DNA from: Stutzerimonas stutzeri
Lineage (GTDB): Bacteria; Pseudomonadota; Gammaproteobacteria; Pseudomonadales; Pseudomonadaceae
Direction of reading: 5' to 3'
Length of the DNA: 64,000 nt
Assembly: GCF_018138085.1 (NCBI RefSeq)
Contig: NZ_CP073105.1
Coordinates: 1,798,001-1,862,000 of the forward strand
Shown here: one piece after another, positions 18,368 through 27,613 of the stretch
How positions within the stretch are numbered: the stretch's first letter is position 1
Layout: the number at the start of each line of letters is the position of its first letter
Made by a program: the position numbers and the translations under genes
The notes under the pieces: generated by a model
What the model was told of the DNA's origin: nothing
The model's input: the letters and a program-made list of their open reading frames with translations, nothing else
Databases searched by the model: none

Positions 18368-19579
18368 TTACTGGCTATAGGTCTTCAGGAAGCCGCCGAT
18401 GCGGCCGATCGCCTGCTCGAGGTCGTCGACGCGGGGCAGGGTGACGACCCGGAAGTGGTCCGGCCAGGGCCAGTTGAAGGCGGTGCCCTGGACGATCAGC
18501 AGCTTTTCCGACAGCAGCAGATCGAGCACGAACTTTTCGTCGTTGTGGATCGGGCAGACCTTGGGGTCGATCCGCGGGAAGGCATAGAGCGCACCCATCG
18601 GCTTGACGCAGCTGACCCCCGGGATGTCGTTGAGCAGTTCCCAGGTGCGGTTGCGTTGTTCGAGCAGCCGGCCCGGCGGCAGTACCAGGTCGTTGATACT
18701 CTGATAGCCGCCCAACGCGGTCTGGATCGCATGTTGTGACGGCACGTTGGCGCACAGCCGCATGTTGGCCAGGATGTCGATGCCTTCGATATAGCTTTGC
18801 GCCTTATGCTTCGGACCGGTGATCACCACCCAGCCGGAGCGGAAGCCGGCGACGCGGTATGACTTCGACAAACCATTGAAGGTCAGGCAGAGCACGTCTG
18901 GTGCCAGCGAGGCGGTGCAGACATGGACGGCGTCATCGTAGAGGATCTTGTCGTAGATCTCGTCGGAGAACAGCACCAGCTTGTGCTGGCGCGCCAGCTC
19001 GACCATGCCCTCGAGCACTTCGCGCGGGTACACGGCACCGGTCGGGTTGTTCGGGTTGATCAGCACCAGTGCCTTGGTGTTCGGCGTGATCTTGGCCTTG
19101 ATGTCGGCCAGGTCCGGCCACCAGTTGGCTTGCTCGTCGCACAGGTAATGCACCGGCTTGCCGCCAGCAAGGCTCACTGCGGCTGTCCACAACGGATAAT
19201 CCGGGGCGGGAATCAGCACTTCGTCGCCGTTGTTGAGCAGCGCCTGCATCGACATCACGATCAGCTCGGAGACGCCGTTGCCGAGGTAGATGTCCTCGAT
19301 GGTTACGCCGTCCACCTGCTTTTGCTGGTAGTACTGCATGATCGCCTTACGCGCGCTGAACAGGCCTTTCGAATCGCTGTAGCCCTGCGCGGTCGGCAGA
19401 TTGCGGATCACGTCCTGCAAGATTTCTTCAGGGGCTTCGAAACCGAACGGCGCCGGATTGCCGATGTTCAGCTTGAGGATGCGATGGCCTTCCTCTTCCA
19501 GGCGTTTGGCGTGCTTGAGCACTGGCCCACGGATGTCGTAGCAGACATTGGCGAGCTTGTTCGATTTGCTGACCTGCAT
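18368..19579 (-). CDS. alaA: Alanine-forming aminotransferase (AlaA type)
   Basis: This is a fold-type I PLP aminotransferase of 403 residues, most like AlaA, which makes alanine from pyruvate and glutamate. It shows NIGNPAPFGFEAPEEI near the start, YSDSKGLFSARKAI, NPNNPTGAVY (PLP ring contact), SDEIYDKILY and the PLP lysine in NGLSKSYRVAGFRSGW. FRVVTLPRVDDLEQAI holds the substrate arginine. The gene is read leftward and divergent from msrB. Confidence 0.92.
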   Translation of the reverse strand: MQVSKSNKLANVCYDIRGPVLKHAKRLEEEGHRILKLNIGNPAPFGFEAPEEILQDVIRNLPTAQGYSDSKGLFSARKAIMQYYQQKQVDGVTIEDIYLGNGVSELIVMSMQALLNNGDEVLIPAPDYPLWTAAVSLAGGKPVHYLCDEQANWWPDLADIKAKITPNTKALVLINPNNPTGAVYPREVLEGMVELARQHKLVLFSDEIYDKILYDDAVHVCTASLAPDVLCLTFNGLSKSYRVAGFRSGWVVITGPKHKAQSYIEGIDILANMRLCANVPSQHAIQTALGGYQSINDLVLPPGRLLEQRNRTWELLNDIPGVSCVKPMGALYAFPRIDPKVCPIHNDEKFVLDLLLSEKLLIVQGTAFNWPWPDHFRVVTLPRVDDLEQAIGRIGGFLKTYSQ

Positions 19580-19841
19580 GATCCTGAATGTCCCGAAGTG
19601 AAGACGCGCCCGGCTCTTGATGGCTGGCGTCGTTTGGCATGAACCCGGGCGCCTTGGCAGCCGGAAACCCCGCTGCCAGACTAGGCGTCTAAGAGCAACG
19701 CATCATACGTGCGGCCCGATCCTCGGAAAAGGTACAGATCCGCCTTATTTAAGAGCGCCTCTGTTTCCGCTTTCGCTCGCGGCCACGCCGGCCCGGCCCT
19801 CGGGTTGCGGCGAAACGGGACAGACCCTTAGGAGGTTACCG

Positions 19842-20240
19842 ATGGACAAGCTTGAAAAACCGCTCGAGGCCTGGCGTGAAGAACTTTCCGACGAGCAATT
19901 CCAGATCTGTCGACTCGGCGCGACCGAACGTCCGTTCACTGGTAAATACAACGAGACCAAGGCCCCGGGTATCTATCACTGCGCCTGCTGTGACGCGCCA
20001 TTGTTCGATTCGGACGCCAAGTTCGATTCCGGCTGCGGCTGGCCGAGCTACTTTCAGCCGGTCAGCGACACCGCCATCCGCAGCCTCGATGACTTCAGCC
20101 ACGGCATGCACCGTATCGAGGTCAAATGTGCTCGCTGCGATGCCCATCTGGGGCATGTCTTTCCGGACGGCCCGGCGCCCACCGGCCTGCGCTACTGCAT
20201 CAACTCGGTATCGCTCAATCACAAGCCGCGCGAGGCCTGA
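19842..20240 (+). CDS. msrB: Peptide-methionine (R)-S-oxide reductase MsrB
   Basis: The 132-residue protein starts at ATG 19842 behind a strong TTAGGAGG. It reduces the R epimer of methionine sulfoxide in proteins. Zinc-binding CXXC pairs are visible in [11 protein letters not shown] and [12 protein letters not shown]. The catalytic cysteine is in [12 protein letters not shown], and GWPSYFQPV is the substrate loop. The glutathione-peroxidase gene follows after 32 bases, so the pair probably forms an oxidative repair operon. Confidence 0.96.
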   Translation: MDKLEKPLEAWREELSDEQFQICRLGATERPFTGKYNETKAPGIYHCACCDAPLFDSDAKFDSGCGWPSYFQPVSDTAIRSLDDFSHGMHRIEVKCARCDAHLGHVFPDGPAPTGLRYCINSVSLNHKPREA

Positions 20241-20272
20241 ACGGCCATCGCAACGCATCATCAGGTGCCGCC

Positions 20273-20755
20273 ATGCGCGATCCACTGCTTGAAATTCCCT
20301 GCACCACCATCGATGGGCAGCAGACGACGCTGGCCGATTTCAATGCCAAGGCGATGCTCGTGGTCAATACGGCCAGCAAGTGCGGTTTCACTCCTCAGTA
20401 CAAGGGGCTTGAAGCGCTTTGGACGCGCTACCGTAAGCAAGGGCTCGTGGTGCTGGGCTTTCCCTGCGACCAGTTCGGCCACCAGGAGCCGGGCGACGAG
20501 GAGCAGATCGCTGCCTTTTGCGAGCGCAACTTCGGCGTCAGCTTTCCGCTGTTCGCCAAGGTGCTGATCAATGGCGGCGACGCCCATCCCTTGTTCGCAG
20601 CCCTGAAAAAGCGTGCGCCGGGCTTGCTCGGCAGCAAGGCCATCAAGTGGAACTTCACCAAGTTTCTGATTGCCGATGAAGGCCGGACAGTGGAGCGCTT
20701 CTCCTCGCGTACGCCGCCGGAAGCGTTGGCGTCGCGCATCGAGGCGTGGCTGTGA
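20273..20755 (+). CDS. Glutathione/thioredoxin-dependent peroxidase (BtuE-like)
   Basis: This 160-residue GPx-family peroxidase uses cysteine. The active-site loop is NTASKCGFTPQYKGLE with the peroxidatic Cys37. The second motif, GFPCDQFGHQEPG, holds the glutamine and the likely resolving cysteine. KWNFTKFLI supplies the catalytic Trp-Asn pair. The start ATG 20273 lies 32 bases after msrB. Family knowledge suggests reduction of organic peroxides with thioredoxin. Confidence 0.93.
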   Translation: MRDPLLEIPCTTIDGQQTTLADFNAKAMLVVNTASKCGFTPQYKGLEALWTRYRKQGLVVLGFPCDQFGHQEPGDEEQIAAFCERNFGVSFPLFAKVLINGGDAHPLFAALKKRAPGLLGSKAIKWNFTKFLIADEGRTVERFSSRTPPEALASRIEAWL

Positions 20756-20824
20756 TTGCCCCGCTGTGCCGTGCCTGAGTGGCGCGGCAGCTTTTACTGC
20801 ATTTTTTTGTCTGGAGTCGCTTCA

Positions 20825-21703
20825 ATGGATGTCGAGCTGAAAGCTTTTTTGCAGCGTGCTGAGGCGCTGATGACGCGTCTGGAGCCGTTGCTGCCGGCGC
20901 CGAGAGCGCCGATCGACTGGGCCGCCAGTCTCGCCGCACGCTGGCACCGCGAAGGGCAGGGTGGTTATCTGCAGCCACTGAGCGTCTCGCTCGACCTGAA
21001 GCTGGCCGATCTGATCGGCATCGACCGCCAGCGGGAGCTGCTGTCCAGCAATACCCGCCAGTTCGTTTCAGGATTGCCCGCCAATCACGTCCTGCTCTGG
21101 GGCGCGCGTGGCACGGGCAAATCCTCGCTGATCCGCGCGCTCCTGGCCGAGCATGCTTCAGCGGGGCTGCGTCTGATCGAAATCGAGCGCGATCATCTGG
21201 CGGACCTGCCGAAGGTCGTCGATCAGCTTTCCGGGCAGCCGCAGTATTTCGTCGTGTTCTGCGACGACCTTTCGTTCGAGGCCGGCGAAGGCGATTACCG
21301 CGTGCTGAAAAGTGTTTTGGACGGTTCTCTGGAGCGCGCGCCAGAGAACGTGCTGCTGTACGCCACCTCTAATCGACGACATCTGGTGCCCGAGCGGCAG
21401 AGCGATAACGAAAACTGGCAGATGATCGATGGCGAACTGCACCCCAACGAGGCGGTGGAAGACAAGATTGCGCTGTCGGATCGCTTTGGCCTGTGGCTGT
21501 CGTTCTACCCCTTCAGTCAGGAGCATTACCTGAACGTGGTGCGGCATTGGGTCGGCTCGCTGGCCGAGCAGGCCGGGCTGAGCTGGAAGTGGGATGACGC
21601 GCTGGAGAAGGATGCGATTCGCTGGGCGACGGCTCGCGGCAATCGCAACGGCCGCTGCGCCTATCAATTTGCCCGGCAGTGGGTGGGCATTCATCTGCTC
21701 TGA
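20825..21703 (+). CDS. DUF815 family AAA-type ATPase
   Basis: The protein has 292 residues. An N-terminal helical part (1-85) precedes a P-loop domain: Walker A GARGTGKSSLIRALL near residue 95, Walker B-like YFVVFCDDLSF near 140, then LLYATSNRRHLVPE (sensor 1) and DRFGLWLSFYPF. DUF815 proteins are widely conserved in proteobacteria and their role is unknown. The ATG at 20825 lies 69 bases after gpx. The call is firm on fold and family, open on function. Confidence 0.9.
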   Translation: MDVELKAFLQRAEALMTRLEPLLPAPRAPIDWAASLAARWHREGQGGYLQPLSVSLDLKLADLIGIDRQRELLSSNTRQFVSGLPANHVLLWGARGTGKSSLIRALLAEHASAGLRLIEIERDHLADLPKVVDQLSGQPQYFVVFCDDLSFEAGEGDYRVLKSVLDGSLERAPENVLLYATSNRRHLVPERQSDNENWQMIDGELHPNEAVEDKIALSDRFGLWLSFYPFSQEHYLNVVRHWVGSLAEQAGLSWKWDDALEKDAIRWATARGNRNGRCAYQFARQWVGIHLL

Positions 21704-21899
21704 GGTGCGGCAGGTCAATTCCCTGGCGAAACTTGCGCTGCCGCCTTATTCGACCGCTATCGCACGTTTGCCGCGCTTCCGACAACAGAGGCGTGGCGTG
21801 GCTTTGAACGCTATGTAGGAGGCCTGACCTCGGGCCGAAGCTTTTGATCGTTTTGGCTTCAGGGCCAGGCTTCAAGCTCCTACCTGCCACGGCGAGCCC

Positions 21900-22583
21900 T
21901 CAGCTGGACTGGCTCGCTTGTTTACCCATTTCGATGAGTTTGGCAGTGGTCCGCTGTTCGCTGGGCAGCACACTTTGTACCGATGGCCGCTCTTTCATTC
22001 TCGCGAAGTGCGCAGCCAGTGCCGGCCAACGATCCGCGTCGAGCCGTTCGCCGCCGTGCTCCATGTTGATCAGTTGGCAGGTAAAGGTGATGTCGGCCAT
22101 CGACAACCGTTCGCCCACGAAGAACGGCTTCTCGCCGAGCTGGCGTTCCAGATAGTCGAAGTGAGGCGGAAGCTTCTGGGTCAGCGCACTCTGCACGCTC
22201 TCTTCGTTGCACGGATGGCCAGAACTCGGTTTCAGCACCCGGTTGCGGAAAATGCCGAACGTCGTCAGCGGGGCGAGTTCGTAGTCGGCGTATTTTTCCA
22301 GCCAGCGGATTTGCGCACGTTCCACTGGGTTGCTTCCATACAGCGGAGCACTCTGCGCGTAGGTCTCTTCAAGGTATTGGCAGATCACGCTCGAGTCGGC
22401 CAGGCAGAGCTCACCATCTTTCATGGCCGGAATGCGCCCCAGCGGATTGAGCTGCAGATACCACTCGGGAGGCGTGAAAGGCATGACGATCTCGAGTTGA
22501 TAGTCCAAGCCTTTTTCCAGCAGGCACAGGCGCACCTTGCGAACGAAGGGCGAGAGCGGGGCGCCGAATACAGTCAGTGACAT
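21900..22583 (-). CDS. Glutathione S-transferase family protein
   Basis: This 227-residue GST starts at MSLTVFGAPLSPFVRKVRL. The open frame runs 18 codons further upstream but without GST character. The N-terminal thioredoxin-like domain carries PLSPFVRKV (catalytic Ser region) and the cis-proline/Ser glutathione site IPAMKDGELCLADSSVI. The C-terminal helical domain includes FFVGERLSMADITFTCQL (N-cap box). The substrate is unknown. Confidence 0.9.
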   Translation of the reverse strand: MSLTVFGAPLSPFVRKVRLCLLEKGLDYQLEIVMPFTPPEWYLQLNPLGRIPAMKDGELCLADSSVICQYLEETYAQSAPLYGSNPVERAQIRWLEKYADYELAPLTTFGIFRNRVLKPSSGHPCNEESVQSALTQKLPPHFDYLERQLGEKPFFVGERLSMADITFTCQLINMEHGGERLDADRWPALAAHFARMKERPSVQSVLPSEQRTTAKLIEMGKQASQSS

Positions 22584-22706
22584 CGAGTTTCTCCACGCGG
22601 ACACGGTGACGGCGAAAAAAGACGGGGAGGCCAGCATCGATCACCCGCGCCATCGAGCGGCGGCCGTGCATGGTTCGATTACTGGTTCCGCAACGCCCGT
22701 CTCAGC

Positions 22707-23471
22707 CTAATAGATGTTGTTTTTCTTCCAGTCGTCTTCGCTTTCCATGCTTTTCAAACCTTCGGCCAGCTCGCTGGGCTCGTCAAGCTTGGGTTGCTGT
22801 TGCGTTTGCTCGAGCTTGTTGGCATGGGCGTAGTGCGCTTCGAGCGGCTTCAATAGGGCCTGGTAGTCGGCCGGGTTTGGCTGTTTGCGAATATGCTGAA
22901 TGCCGCGTTCGAAGGCGAGGCGCGCCTTGTGCGCACTGCCTTGTTGTAACGCCTGTTGACCTACGTTGGTGAAGTATTCGACATGCAGCATGACCATCAT
23001 GCGCTGAATCTGCTGCAACCAACGCTTGGCCGCCGGGGTGTCGAGCTGCTGTTGCTTGTTGGCCCAGACGATCTGCGCGTGCAGATCCTCGAGCAACAAA
23101 CGAACCTCCTTGGCCTGCGCCTCGGTGGTCACCTTGACCGGCGCATTCGGAACAGGGATGTCGTCGCCCTTCGCTACGGCGCTGCGCAGTGCATCGATTC
23201 GGGTACTGAGCGTCGCGTTCTTCTTGTCCAGCGGCAGCAGCTGTTCAGCCAGGTGCAATTCCAGGCGCGTCAGCAGCGACTTGAGCGGCGGCGTCATCAT
23301 CTGCCCTGGCATTTGGTCGGACAGATTGGCGCAACGGCGCATACGGTCGCTCAGTTCGGCGCGTAAGCGTGCCTTCTCCAGGTTGTTCTTCTCTACGATC
23401 TGGTTGATCACGCCAATCGCTATCAATACGAACAGGCCAGCAATGACCAATCCTGTTATCAGAACCGGGGA
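22707..23471 (-). CDS. Membrane-anchored hypothetical protein
   Basis: I start at a GTG (23469-23471) because GAGAGG lies about eight bases upstream and the protein then begins with a clean anchor SPVLITGLVIAGLFVLIAIGV. A longer reading to 23546 adds a region without character. The 254-residue product has one membrane helix followed by a long helical domain, with a coiled-coil look at about 25-130 and a pair of TPR-like helices near 190-230 (GQQALQQGSAHKARLAFERG). The function is unknown. It is transcribed away from the tRNA genes. Confidence 0.8.
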   Translation of the reverse strand, partial: SPVLITGLVIAGLFVLIAIGVINQIVEKNNLEKARLRAELSDRMRRCANLSDQMPGQMMTPPLKSLLTRLELHLAEQLLPLDKKNATLSTRIDALRSAVAKGDDIPVPNAPVKVTTEAQAKEVRLLLEDLHAQIVWANKQQQLDTPAAKRWLQQIQRMMVMLHVEYFTNVGQQALQQGSAHKARLAFERGIQHIRKQPNPADYQALLKPLEAHYAHANKLEQTQQQPKLDEPSELAEGLKSMESEDDWKKNNIY

Positions 23472-23587
23472 CACGGGGCGCACCTCTCTAACCGACGGTT
23501 TTGTGCCGAGTGTAGAGCGTTGGATGGCAAGCTGATAGCTCGACACTACCCACCGGATCGGCGCCGGAAAAAATTTTCACATGACGC

Positions 23588-23616
23588 TTGACGGCCCTGG
23601 GTAGGCTCCATAGAAT
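23588..23616 (+). promoter_or_regulatory. Promoter of the tRNA-Glu/tRNA-Gly operon
   Basis: TTGACG (23588-23593) and TAGAAT (23611-23616) are separated by 17 bases. A GC-rich discriminator (GCGCGCC) follows the -10, typical of stable-RNA promoters under stringent control. The expected start, near 23623, is about 66 bases before the tRNA-Glu. Confidence 0.75.
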
Positions 23617-23688
23617 GCGCGCCACTTGCAGCGAGAAGCACATCGCAGACGCTGGAAGCCGGAATGAAAGCTGAAGTTTCCGGGCAGC

Positions 23689-23764
23689 GTCCCCTTCGTC
23701 TAGTGGCCTAGGACACCGCCCTTTCACGGCGGTAACAGGGGTTCGAGTCCCCTAGGGGACGCCA
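23689..23764 (+). tRNA. tRNA-Glu (anticodon TTC)
   Basis: There are 76 bases with encoded CCA. The acceptor arms GTCCCCT and AGGGGAC pair fully, with G as discriminator. The anticodon loop CTTTCAC, closed by CCGCC/GGCGG, gives TTC. The T-loop GTTCGAGTCC is canonical. Confidence 0.98.
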
Positions 23765-23781
23765 TTATTGCGTCAAGTCAA

Positions 23782-23857
<76 letters not shown>

Positions 23858-23895
23858 AATTTGCTTCAAGCCTCATCGAAGGTGACGAAGCGCAG

Positions 23896-23921
23896 AAAAG
23901 CGACCCAAGGGTCGCTTTTTT
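23896..23921 (+). terminator. Terminator of the tRNA operon
   Basis: AAAAGCGACCC and GGGTCGCTTTTTT form an 11-bp stem with a two-base loop and a T-run, 38 bases after tRNA-Gly. Confidence 0.9.
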
Positions 23922-24222
23922 TGTTTCTGCGTTCTGGCCCCCCTGGCATTCGCCCTCTCTACTCATCCTGTGCTGGTGCGCGCCGCATGTTGCGAAGCGC
24001 AGGGCTGCTGGGCGCCCGCTTCGAATTCTCCCCGCCGTATCGCTGACTGCCGCTACGCGTGGCGCGCGCTGATGCGCAGCACGCGCCTGGTGTTTTTTAA
24101 CTTGTCATCCTGCGTCCCGACATGAAGCGCGGACGTGAGGTCATGACTCGCGGCATGCCGAAAGACCGAAACAAGCAGCGTCTCCATCAGCCGCCAGGCC
24201 TTTTACGTGCCGCTTGATAGTA
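23922..24222. other. Intergenic stretch without recognised content
   Basis: About 300 bases lie between the tRNA terminator and the sulfur-locus operator. No open frame here has a ribosome site and recognisable protein, and no tRNA or clear repeat was seen. Space beside tRNA genes is a common integration target, but I found no attachment repeat or integrase. Confidence 0.4.
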
Positions 24223-24242
24223 AATATATAGAATCATATATT
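24223..24242 (+). promoter_or_regulatory. Candidate BigR-type operator
   Basis: AATATAT and ATATATT form a perfect 7-bp inverted repeat with a six-base spacer, in an AT-rich island 28 bases before the repressor's start codon. BigR-family repressors bind AT-rich palindromes that cover their own promoter, so self-regulation is likely. Binding is inferred from position and symmetry. Confidence 0.6.
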
Positions 24243-24269
24243 GTAATTATCTTAACTGTAGGGCCGGTC

Positions 24270-24599
24270 ATGACTCCTGATCTTGATATTGATATTGATA
24301 TTGACCAGCTAAAAACGAAGGCGGCGTCCGCCTCGGCGCTGTTGAAGGCTCTCGCCAATCCTGACCGCCTGCTGCTGCTGTGCCAGCTGTCCCAAAGCGA
24401 ACGCAGCGTCAGCGAGCTCGAGCAGCTGCTGGGCATCCAGCAACCCACGCTGTCGCAACAGCTGGCTGTGTTGCGGCGCGAAGGGCTGGTGGCAACGCGC
24501 CGTGAAGGCAAGGTGATCCACTATCGGATCAGCAGCCCGGAGGCGTTGGCAGTGATCGAAACCTTGTACCGGCTGTTCTGCGAGGGGGACCAGCAATGA
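24270..24599 (+). CDS. ArsR-family thiol-persulfide repressor (BigR/SqrR-like)
   Basis: The 109-residue winged-helix repressor starts at ATG 24270. The core has ALANPDRLLLLCQL, SVSELEQLLGIQQPTLSQQLAVLRREGLV (recognition helix) and REGKVIHYRISSP (wing). The two cysteines, Cys38 and Cys104, lie where BigR and SqrR form a disulfide or polysulfide bridge in response to reactive sulfur species. The N-terminus carries an odd DIDIDID run from a GATATT repeat. The next gene overlaps its stop. The gene context (YeeE pair, SulP, persulfide dioxygenase) supports sulfur sensing over metal sensing. Confidence 0.85.
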   Translation: MTPDLDIDIDIDQLKTKAASASALLKALANPDRLLLLCQLSQSERSVSELEQLLGIQQPTLSQQLAVLRREGLVATRREGKVIHYRISSPEALAVIETLYRLFCEGDQQ

Positions 24600-25030
24600 C
24601 GATCGATTGGGTCCACTTCACGCCCTGGGCTGCGCTGGGTGGAGGGGTGTTGATTGGCGCCGCCGCCGGTTTGTTCGTGCTGCTCAATGGCCGTATAGCG
24701 GGCATCAGCGGCCTGCTTGCCAGCGTGCTGGACCCTGCAGCCGAAGGCCGAGGAGAGAAGCTGTTGTTTCTTTTCGGTTTGTTGATCGCGCCGCTCTTGT
24801 GGGGGCTTTTTGGCGCGCTGCCAGTAATGGCGTTCCAGTCTGGCTGGGTTGGGTTGCTGGTGGCCGGCCTGCTGGTCGGCATAGGCACGCGTTACGGGGC
24901 GGGTTGCACGAGCGGCCATGGCGTCTGCGGCATCGCGCGACTGTCGAGGCGCTCCGTCGTGGCGACCCTGGTGTTCATGGCCGCCGGTTTCGCCACTGTT
25001 TTTGTCCTCCGTCATCTGCTGGGAGGCTGA
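24596..25030 (+). CDS. YeeE/YedE-family membrane protein, half 1 (PmpA-like)
   Basis: The 144-residue protein has about four membrane helices. The family motif [10 protein letters not shown] lies near residue 102; cysteines in such motifs pass thiosulfate or persulfide sulfur through the YeeE channel. The ATG overlaps the repressor stop. The following gene encodes the second half, so the two probably assemble to form one YeeE-like transporter. Uptake or export of reduced sulfur is the best supported role. Confidence 0.88.
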   Translation: MTIDWVHFTPWAALGGGVLIGAAAGLFVLLNGRIAGISGLLASVLDPAAEGRGEKLLFLFGLLIAPLLWGLFGALPVMAFQSGWVGLLVAGLLVGIGTRYGAGCTSGHGVCGIARLSRRSVVATLVFMAAGFATVFVLRHLLGG

Positions 25031-25032
25031 CT

Positions 25033-25452
25033 ATGCGCAAGCTGACTTCATTCATGGCCGGCCTCTTGTTCGGCCTTGGTCTGCTGCTTTCCGGGATGGC
25101 TAACCCGGCGAAGGTGATCGGCTTTCTGGATATTGCGGGCGGCTGGGATCCGTCGCTGGCGCTGGTGATGCTCGGGGCGATTGGAGCGGCGCTGCTGCCC
25201 TTCGGCTGGGCTAAACGGCATGAGCGCTCGCTGCTCGATGCTCCGATGCAGTTGCCCAGCCGGCGCGAGCTCGACGGGCGATTGATCGGCGGCAGCCTGC
25301 TGTTTGGCATCGGCTGGGGCATTGCAGGCATTTGTCCGGGGCCGGCGATCGCGGTTTTGCTCAGCGGGCATTGGCAGATCGCCTTGTTCGTACTGGCCAT
25401 GCTGGCCGGCATGTTGCTGTTTTCTGCGCTGGAACGCCGGCGCGCTTGCTGA
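25033..25452 (+). CDS. YeeE/YedE-like membrane protein, half 2 (PmpB-like, DUF6691)
   Basis: This 139-residue membrane protein begins two bases after the previous stop. It opens with RKLTSFMAGLLFGLGLLLSGMANPAKVIGFLDI and later carries GIGWGIAGICPGPAI, the second conserved cysteine loop of the YeeE fold. It is read together with half 1 and the BigR-like repressor. Confidence 0.87.
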   Translation: MRKLTSFMAGLLFGLGLLLSGMANPAKVIGFLDIAGGWDPSLALVMLGAIGAALLPFGWAKRHERSLLDAPMQLPSRRELDGRLIGGSLLFGIGWGIAGICPGPAIAVLLSGHWQIALFVLAMLAGMLLFSALERRRAC

Positions 25453-25468
25453 CCGGGAGGTCATTGCT

Positions 25469-25669
25469 ATGAAAGCCAACGTCGGAACCATTGATCGGAC
25501 GCTGCGGATCGTTATCGGGCTCGCGCTTATCGGGTTGGCGCTTGCGGGAGTAATTGGCATGTGGGGTTGGGTCGGCGTGCTGCTAGTGGTCACGGGTGCC
25601 TTTCGCTTTTGTCCGGCCTACCGGCTGCTCGGAGTCGGGACCTGCAGGCGTTGCGATATCAAGTCCTGA
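25469..25669 (+). CDS. DUF2892 inner-membrane protein
   Basis: The protein has 66 residues. ANVGTIDRTLRIVIG is the DUF2892 signature, followed by two membrane helices and a C-terminal FCPAYRLLGVGTCRRCD with three cysteines. Such proteins recur beside rhodaneses and persulfide enzymes. The start ATG 25469 has GGGAGG upstream. It is the last gene of the repressor operon. Confidence 0.85.
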   Translation: MKANVGTIDRTLRIVIGLALIGLALAGVIGMWGWVGVLLVVTGAFRFCPAYRLLGVGTCRRCDIKS

Positions 25670-25705
25670 CCGGAGCCACTGACAGCGTGCCCGTTCGGGC
25701 AACAG

Positions 25706-25736
25706 AAGGCCGGCCAAAATGCAGGCCTTTTTTTTT
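25706..25736 (+). terminator. Terminator between convergent sulfur operons
   Basis: AAGGCC and GGCCTT arms bracket a short loop and are followed by nine T (25728-25736). It lies about 36 bases after the DUF2892 stop and just before the end of the SulP gene on the other strand. Confidence 0.65.
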
Positions 25737-25759
25737 ACGGACGGGCTTGTTCGACGAAC

Positions 25760-27550
25760 TCATGTGCGTGCTTCTTTTGCGTTCTCCTTCACGCGGCAAA
25801 GGTGATCGCGCTGCTGCTCGAGCGCGCTTCGGGTGGTCTGCGGATCCAGCGCGCGCAAGGCTTCGTACTGGCTGATGAAAACCTGTCCACCGAAGTGCTG
25901 CAGAAAGTCCGTGCGCCGCAGGCGGTCCATCACCGGTCCCTTGACCTCCGACAGGTGCAGTTGTACCCCGGCGATATGCAGGCGAGCGGTGATCGCTTGC
26001 AGGCTGTCCAGTGCACTGGCATCGATCAGGTTTACGCCCGGGCACATCAGTACCAGATGTTCGGCTTGGGGGTGGCGGCCGATCAGTTCGGCAATGCGAT
26101 CTTCCAGAAAGCGGGCGTTGGGGAAGTAAAGGCTCTCATCAACTCGCACCGACAGTACCTTTGGGCTTTGCACCACGGAGAAGCGTTCGATGTTGCGGAA
26201 ATGCTCGCTGCCCGGCAGTTGCCCGACCACCGCGACGTGAGGCTGGCTGGTGCGCCAGAGGAACAACAGCAATGATAGGCCGACTCCCATCAGGATGCCG
26301 CTTTCCACACCGACCGTGAGGACGCCGAGCATCGTCGCGGCCATGGCGACGGCGTCCTGCGGCGAATAGCGCCAGGTGCGCCGCAGCGCTGCCAGATCCA
26401 CCAGGCTGAGTACCGCCACGATGATGGTCGCGGCCAATACGGCGTGCGGAAGATTGTGGAACAGCGGGGTGAAGAACAGAACCGTGATTCCGATGCCGGC
26501 TGCGGTGAAAGCACCGGCCAAGGGCGTCTGAGCGCCGGCATCGAAATTGACCACGGAGCGAGCGAAGCCACCGGTTACCGGGAGCCCGCCGCTCATGGCT
26601 GCCGCAATATTGGCGCCGCCCAGGGCGACCAGCTCCTGATTCGGTTCGATGCGTTGACGGCGCTTGGCTGCGAGGGTCTGCGCCACCGACACGGATTCGA
26701 CGAAGCCCACCAGGCTGATGAGCACCGCCGCTGGCAGCAGTTCGATCACGAGCGCCAGATTCCACGAAGGCAGGCTTAGCGACGGCAAGCCCCGTGGCAC
26801 CTCACCAACGACTCGTACCCCGGCATCGGCGAGACGAAAGACGCTGACGGCCCCTATCGCCAGTAGCAAGGCGGCGGCAGGCCCGATTCTGCTTAAGGTG
26901 CCGGCAAGCCCCGGTCGCACACCCAGGCGCAGCAGCCACTTGGCCAGCCAGGTGCGCACCAGATAGAGGAAAAGCAAGCTCGCGGTGCCCACTAACAGCG
27001 TCGGCAGGTGCGCGTGCGGTAGGGCGTCGATCAATCCCGGGACGAGTGCGAGGGCATTCCCGCCGCCAACGGAGACGCCGAGGATGTGCTTGAGCTGGCC
27101 AAGGGCAATCAGAATGCCCGAGGCACTGATGAACCCGGAAATCACCGGGTGGCTGAGAAAATTGGCGAGAAAGCCCAGGCGCAGCACCGCCATCGTCAAC
27201 AGGATCGCGCCGGAGAGCATGGCCAGGAGCATCGCGGCGCCGGCATATTCGGCACTGCCTGACGCGAACAAGGGGCTCAGCGCCGCTGCCGTCATCAGCG
27301 ATACCACGGCGACCGGGCCGACTGCCAGGGTGCGGCTGGTGCCGAACAGGGTATAGGCGAGCAGCGGCAGGATACTGGCGTAAAGCCCCGTCACCGGCGA
27401 TAGGCCTGCAAGCATGGCGTAGGCGAGGCTTTGCGGAATCAGCATCAGGGTAACGATCGCTGCGGCCAGGCTGTCCTTGGCCGCAGCGCTGCGATCGTAC
27501 TCTTTCGCCCAAGTCAGGCAGGGCAGATAGCGCGCCAGTCGTGGCTTCAT
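25760..27550 (-). CDS. SulP-family anion transporter with STAS domain
   Basis: The protein has about 596 residues from ATG 27550, where GGGGAG precedes on the minus strand (a longer reading adds 13 residues). An N-terminal transport domain has SulP signatures (LMLIPQSLAYAMLAGLSPVTGLYASILP, VGPVAVVSLMTAAAL). A cytoplasmic STAS domain follows (about 440-560; LVLMCPGVNLIDASALDSLQ). Sulfate is the usual substrate of the family. The gene lies 63 bases after the persulfide-dioxygenase-like gene on the same strand, so a sulfur oxyanion released by that enzyme is a plausible cargo. Confidence 0.92.
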   Translation of the reverse strand: MKPRLARYLPCLTWAKEYDRSAAAKDSLAAAIVTLMLIPQSLAYAMLAGLSPVTGLYASILPLLAYTLFGTSRTLAVGPVAVVSLMTAAALSPLFASGSAEYAGAAMLLAMLSGAILLTMAVLRLGFLANFLSHPVISGFISASGILIALGQLKHILGVSVGGGNALALVPGLIDALPHAHLPTLLVGTASLLFLYLVRTWLAKWLLRLGVRPGLAGTLSRIGPAAALLLAIGAVSVFRLADAGVRVVGEVPRGLPSLSLPSWNLALVIELLPAAVLISLVGFVESVSVAQTLAAKRRQRIEPNQELVALGGANIAAAMSGGLPVTGGFARSVVNFDAGAQTPLAGAFTAAGIGITVLFFTPLFHNLPHAVLAATIIVAVLSLVDLAALRRTWRYSPQDAVAMAATMLGVLTVGVESGILMGVGLSLLLFLWRTSQPHVAVVGQLPGSEHFRNIERFSVVQSPKVLSVRVDESLYFPNARFLEDRIAELIGRHPQAEHLVLMCPGVNLIDASALDSLQAITARLHIAGVQLHLSEVKGPVMDRLRRTDFLQHFGGQVFISQYEALRALDPQTTRSALEQQRDHLCRVKENAKEART

Positions 27551-27613
27551 GGCTGTGCTCCCCAGAGGCATCGCTCGGATGCGGCTCAACGCCTGAGTGT
27601 GTTACGGCGGCTG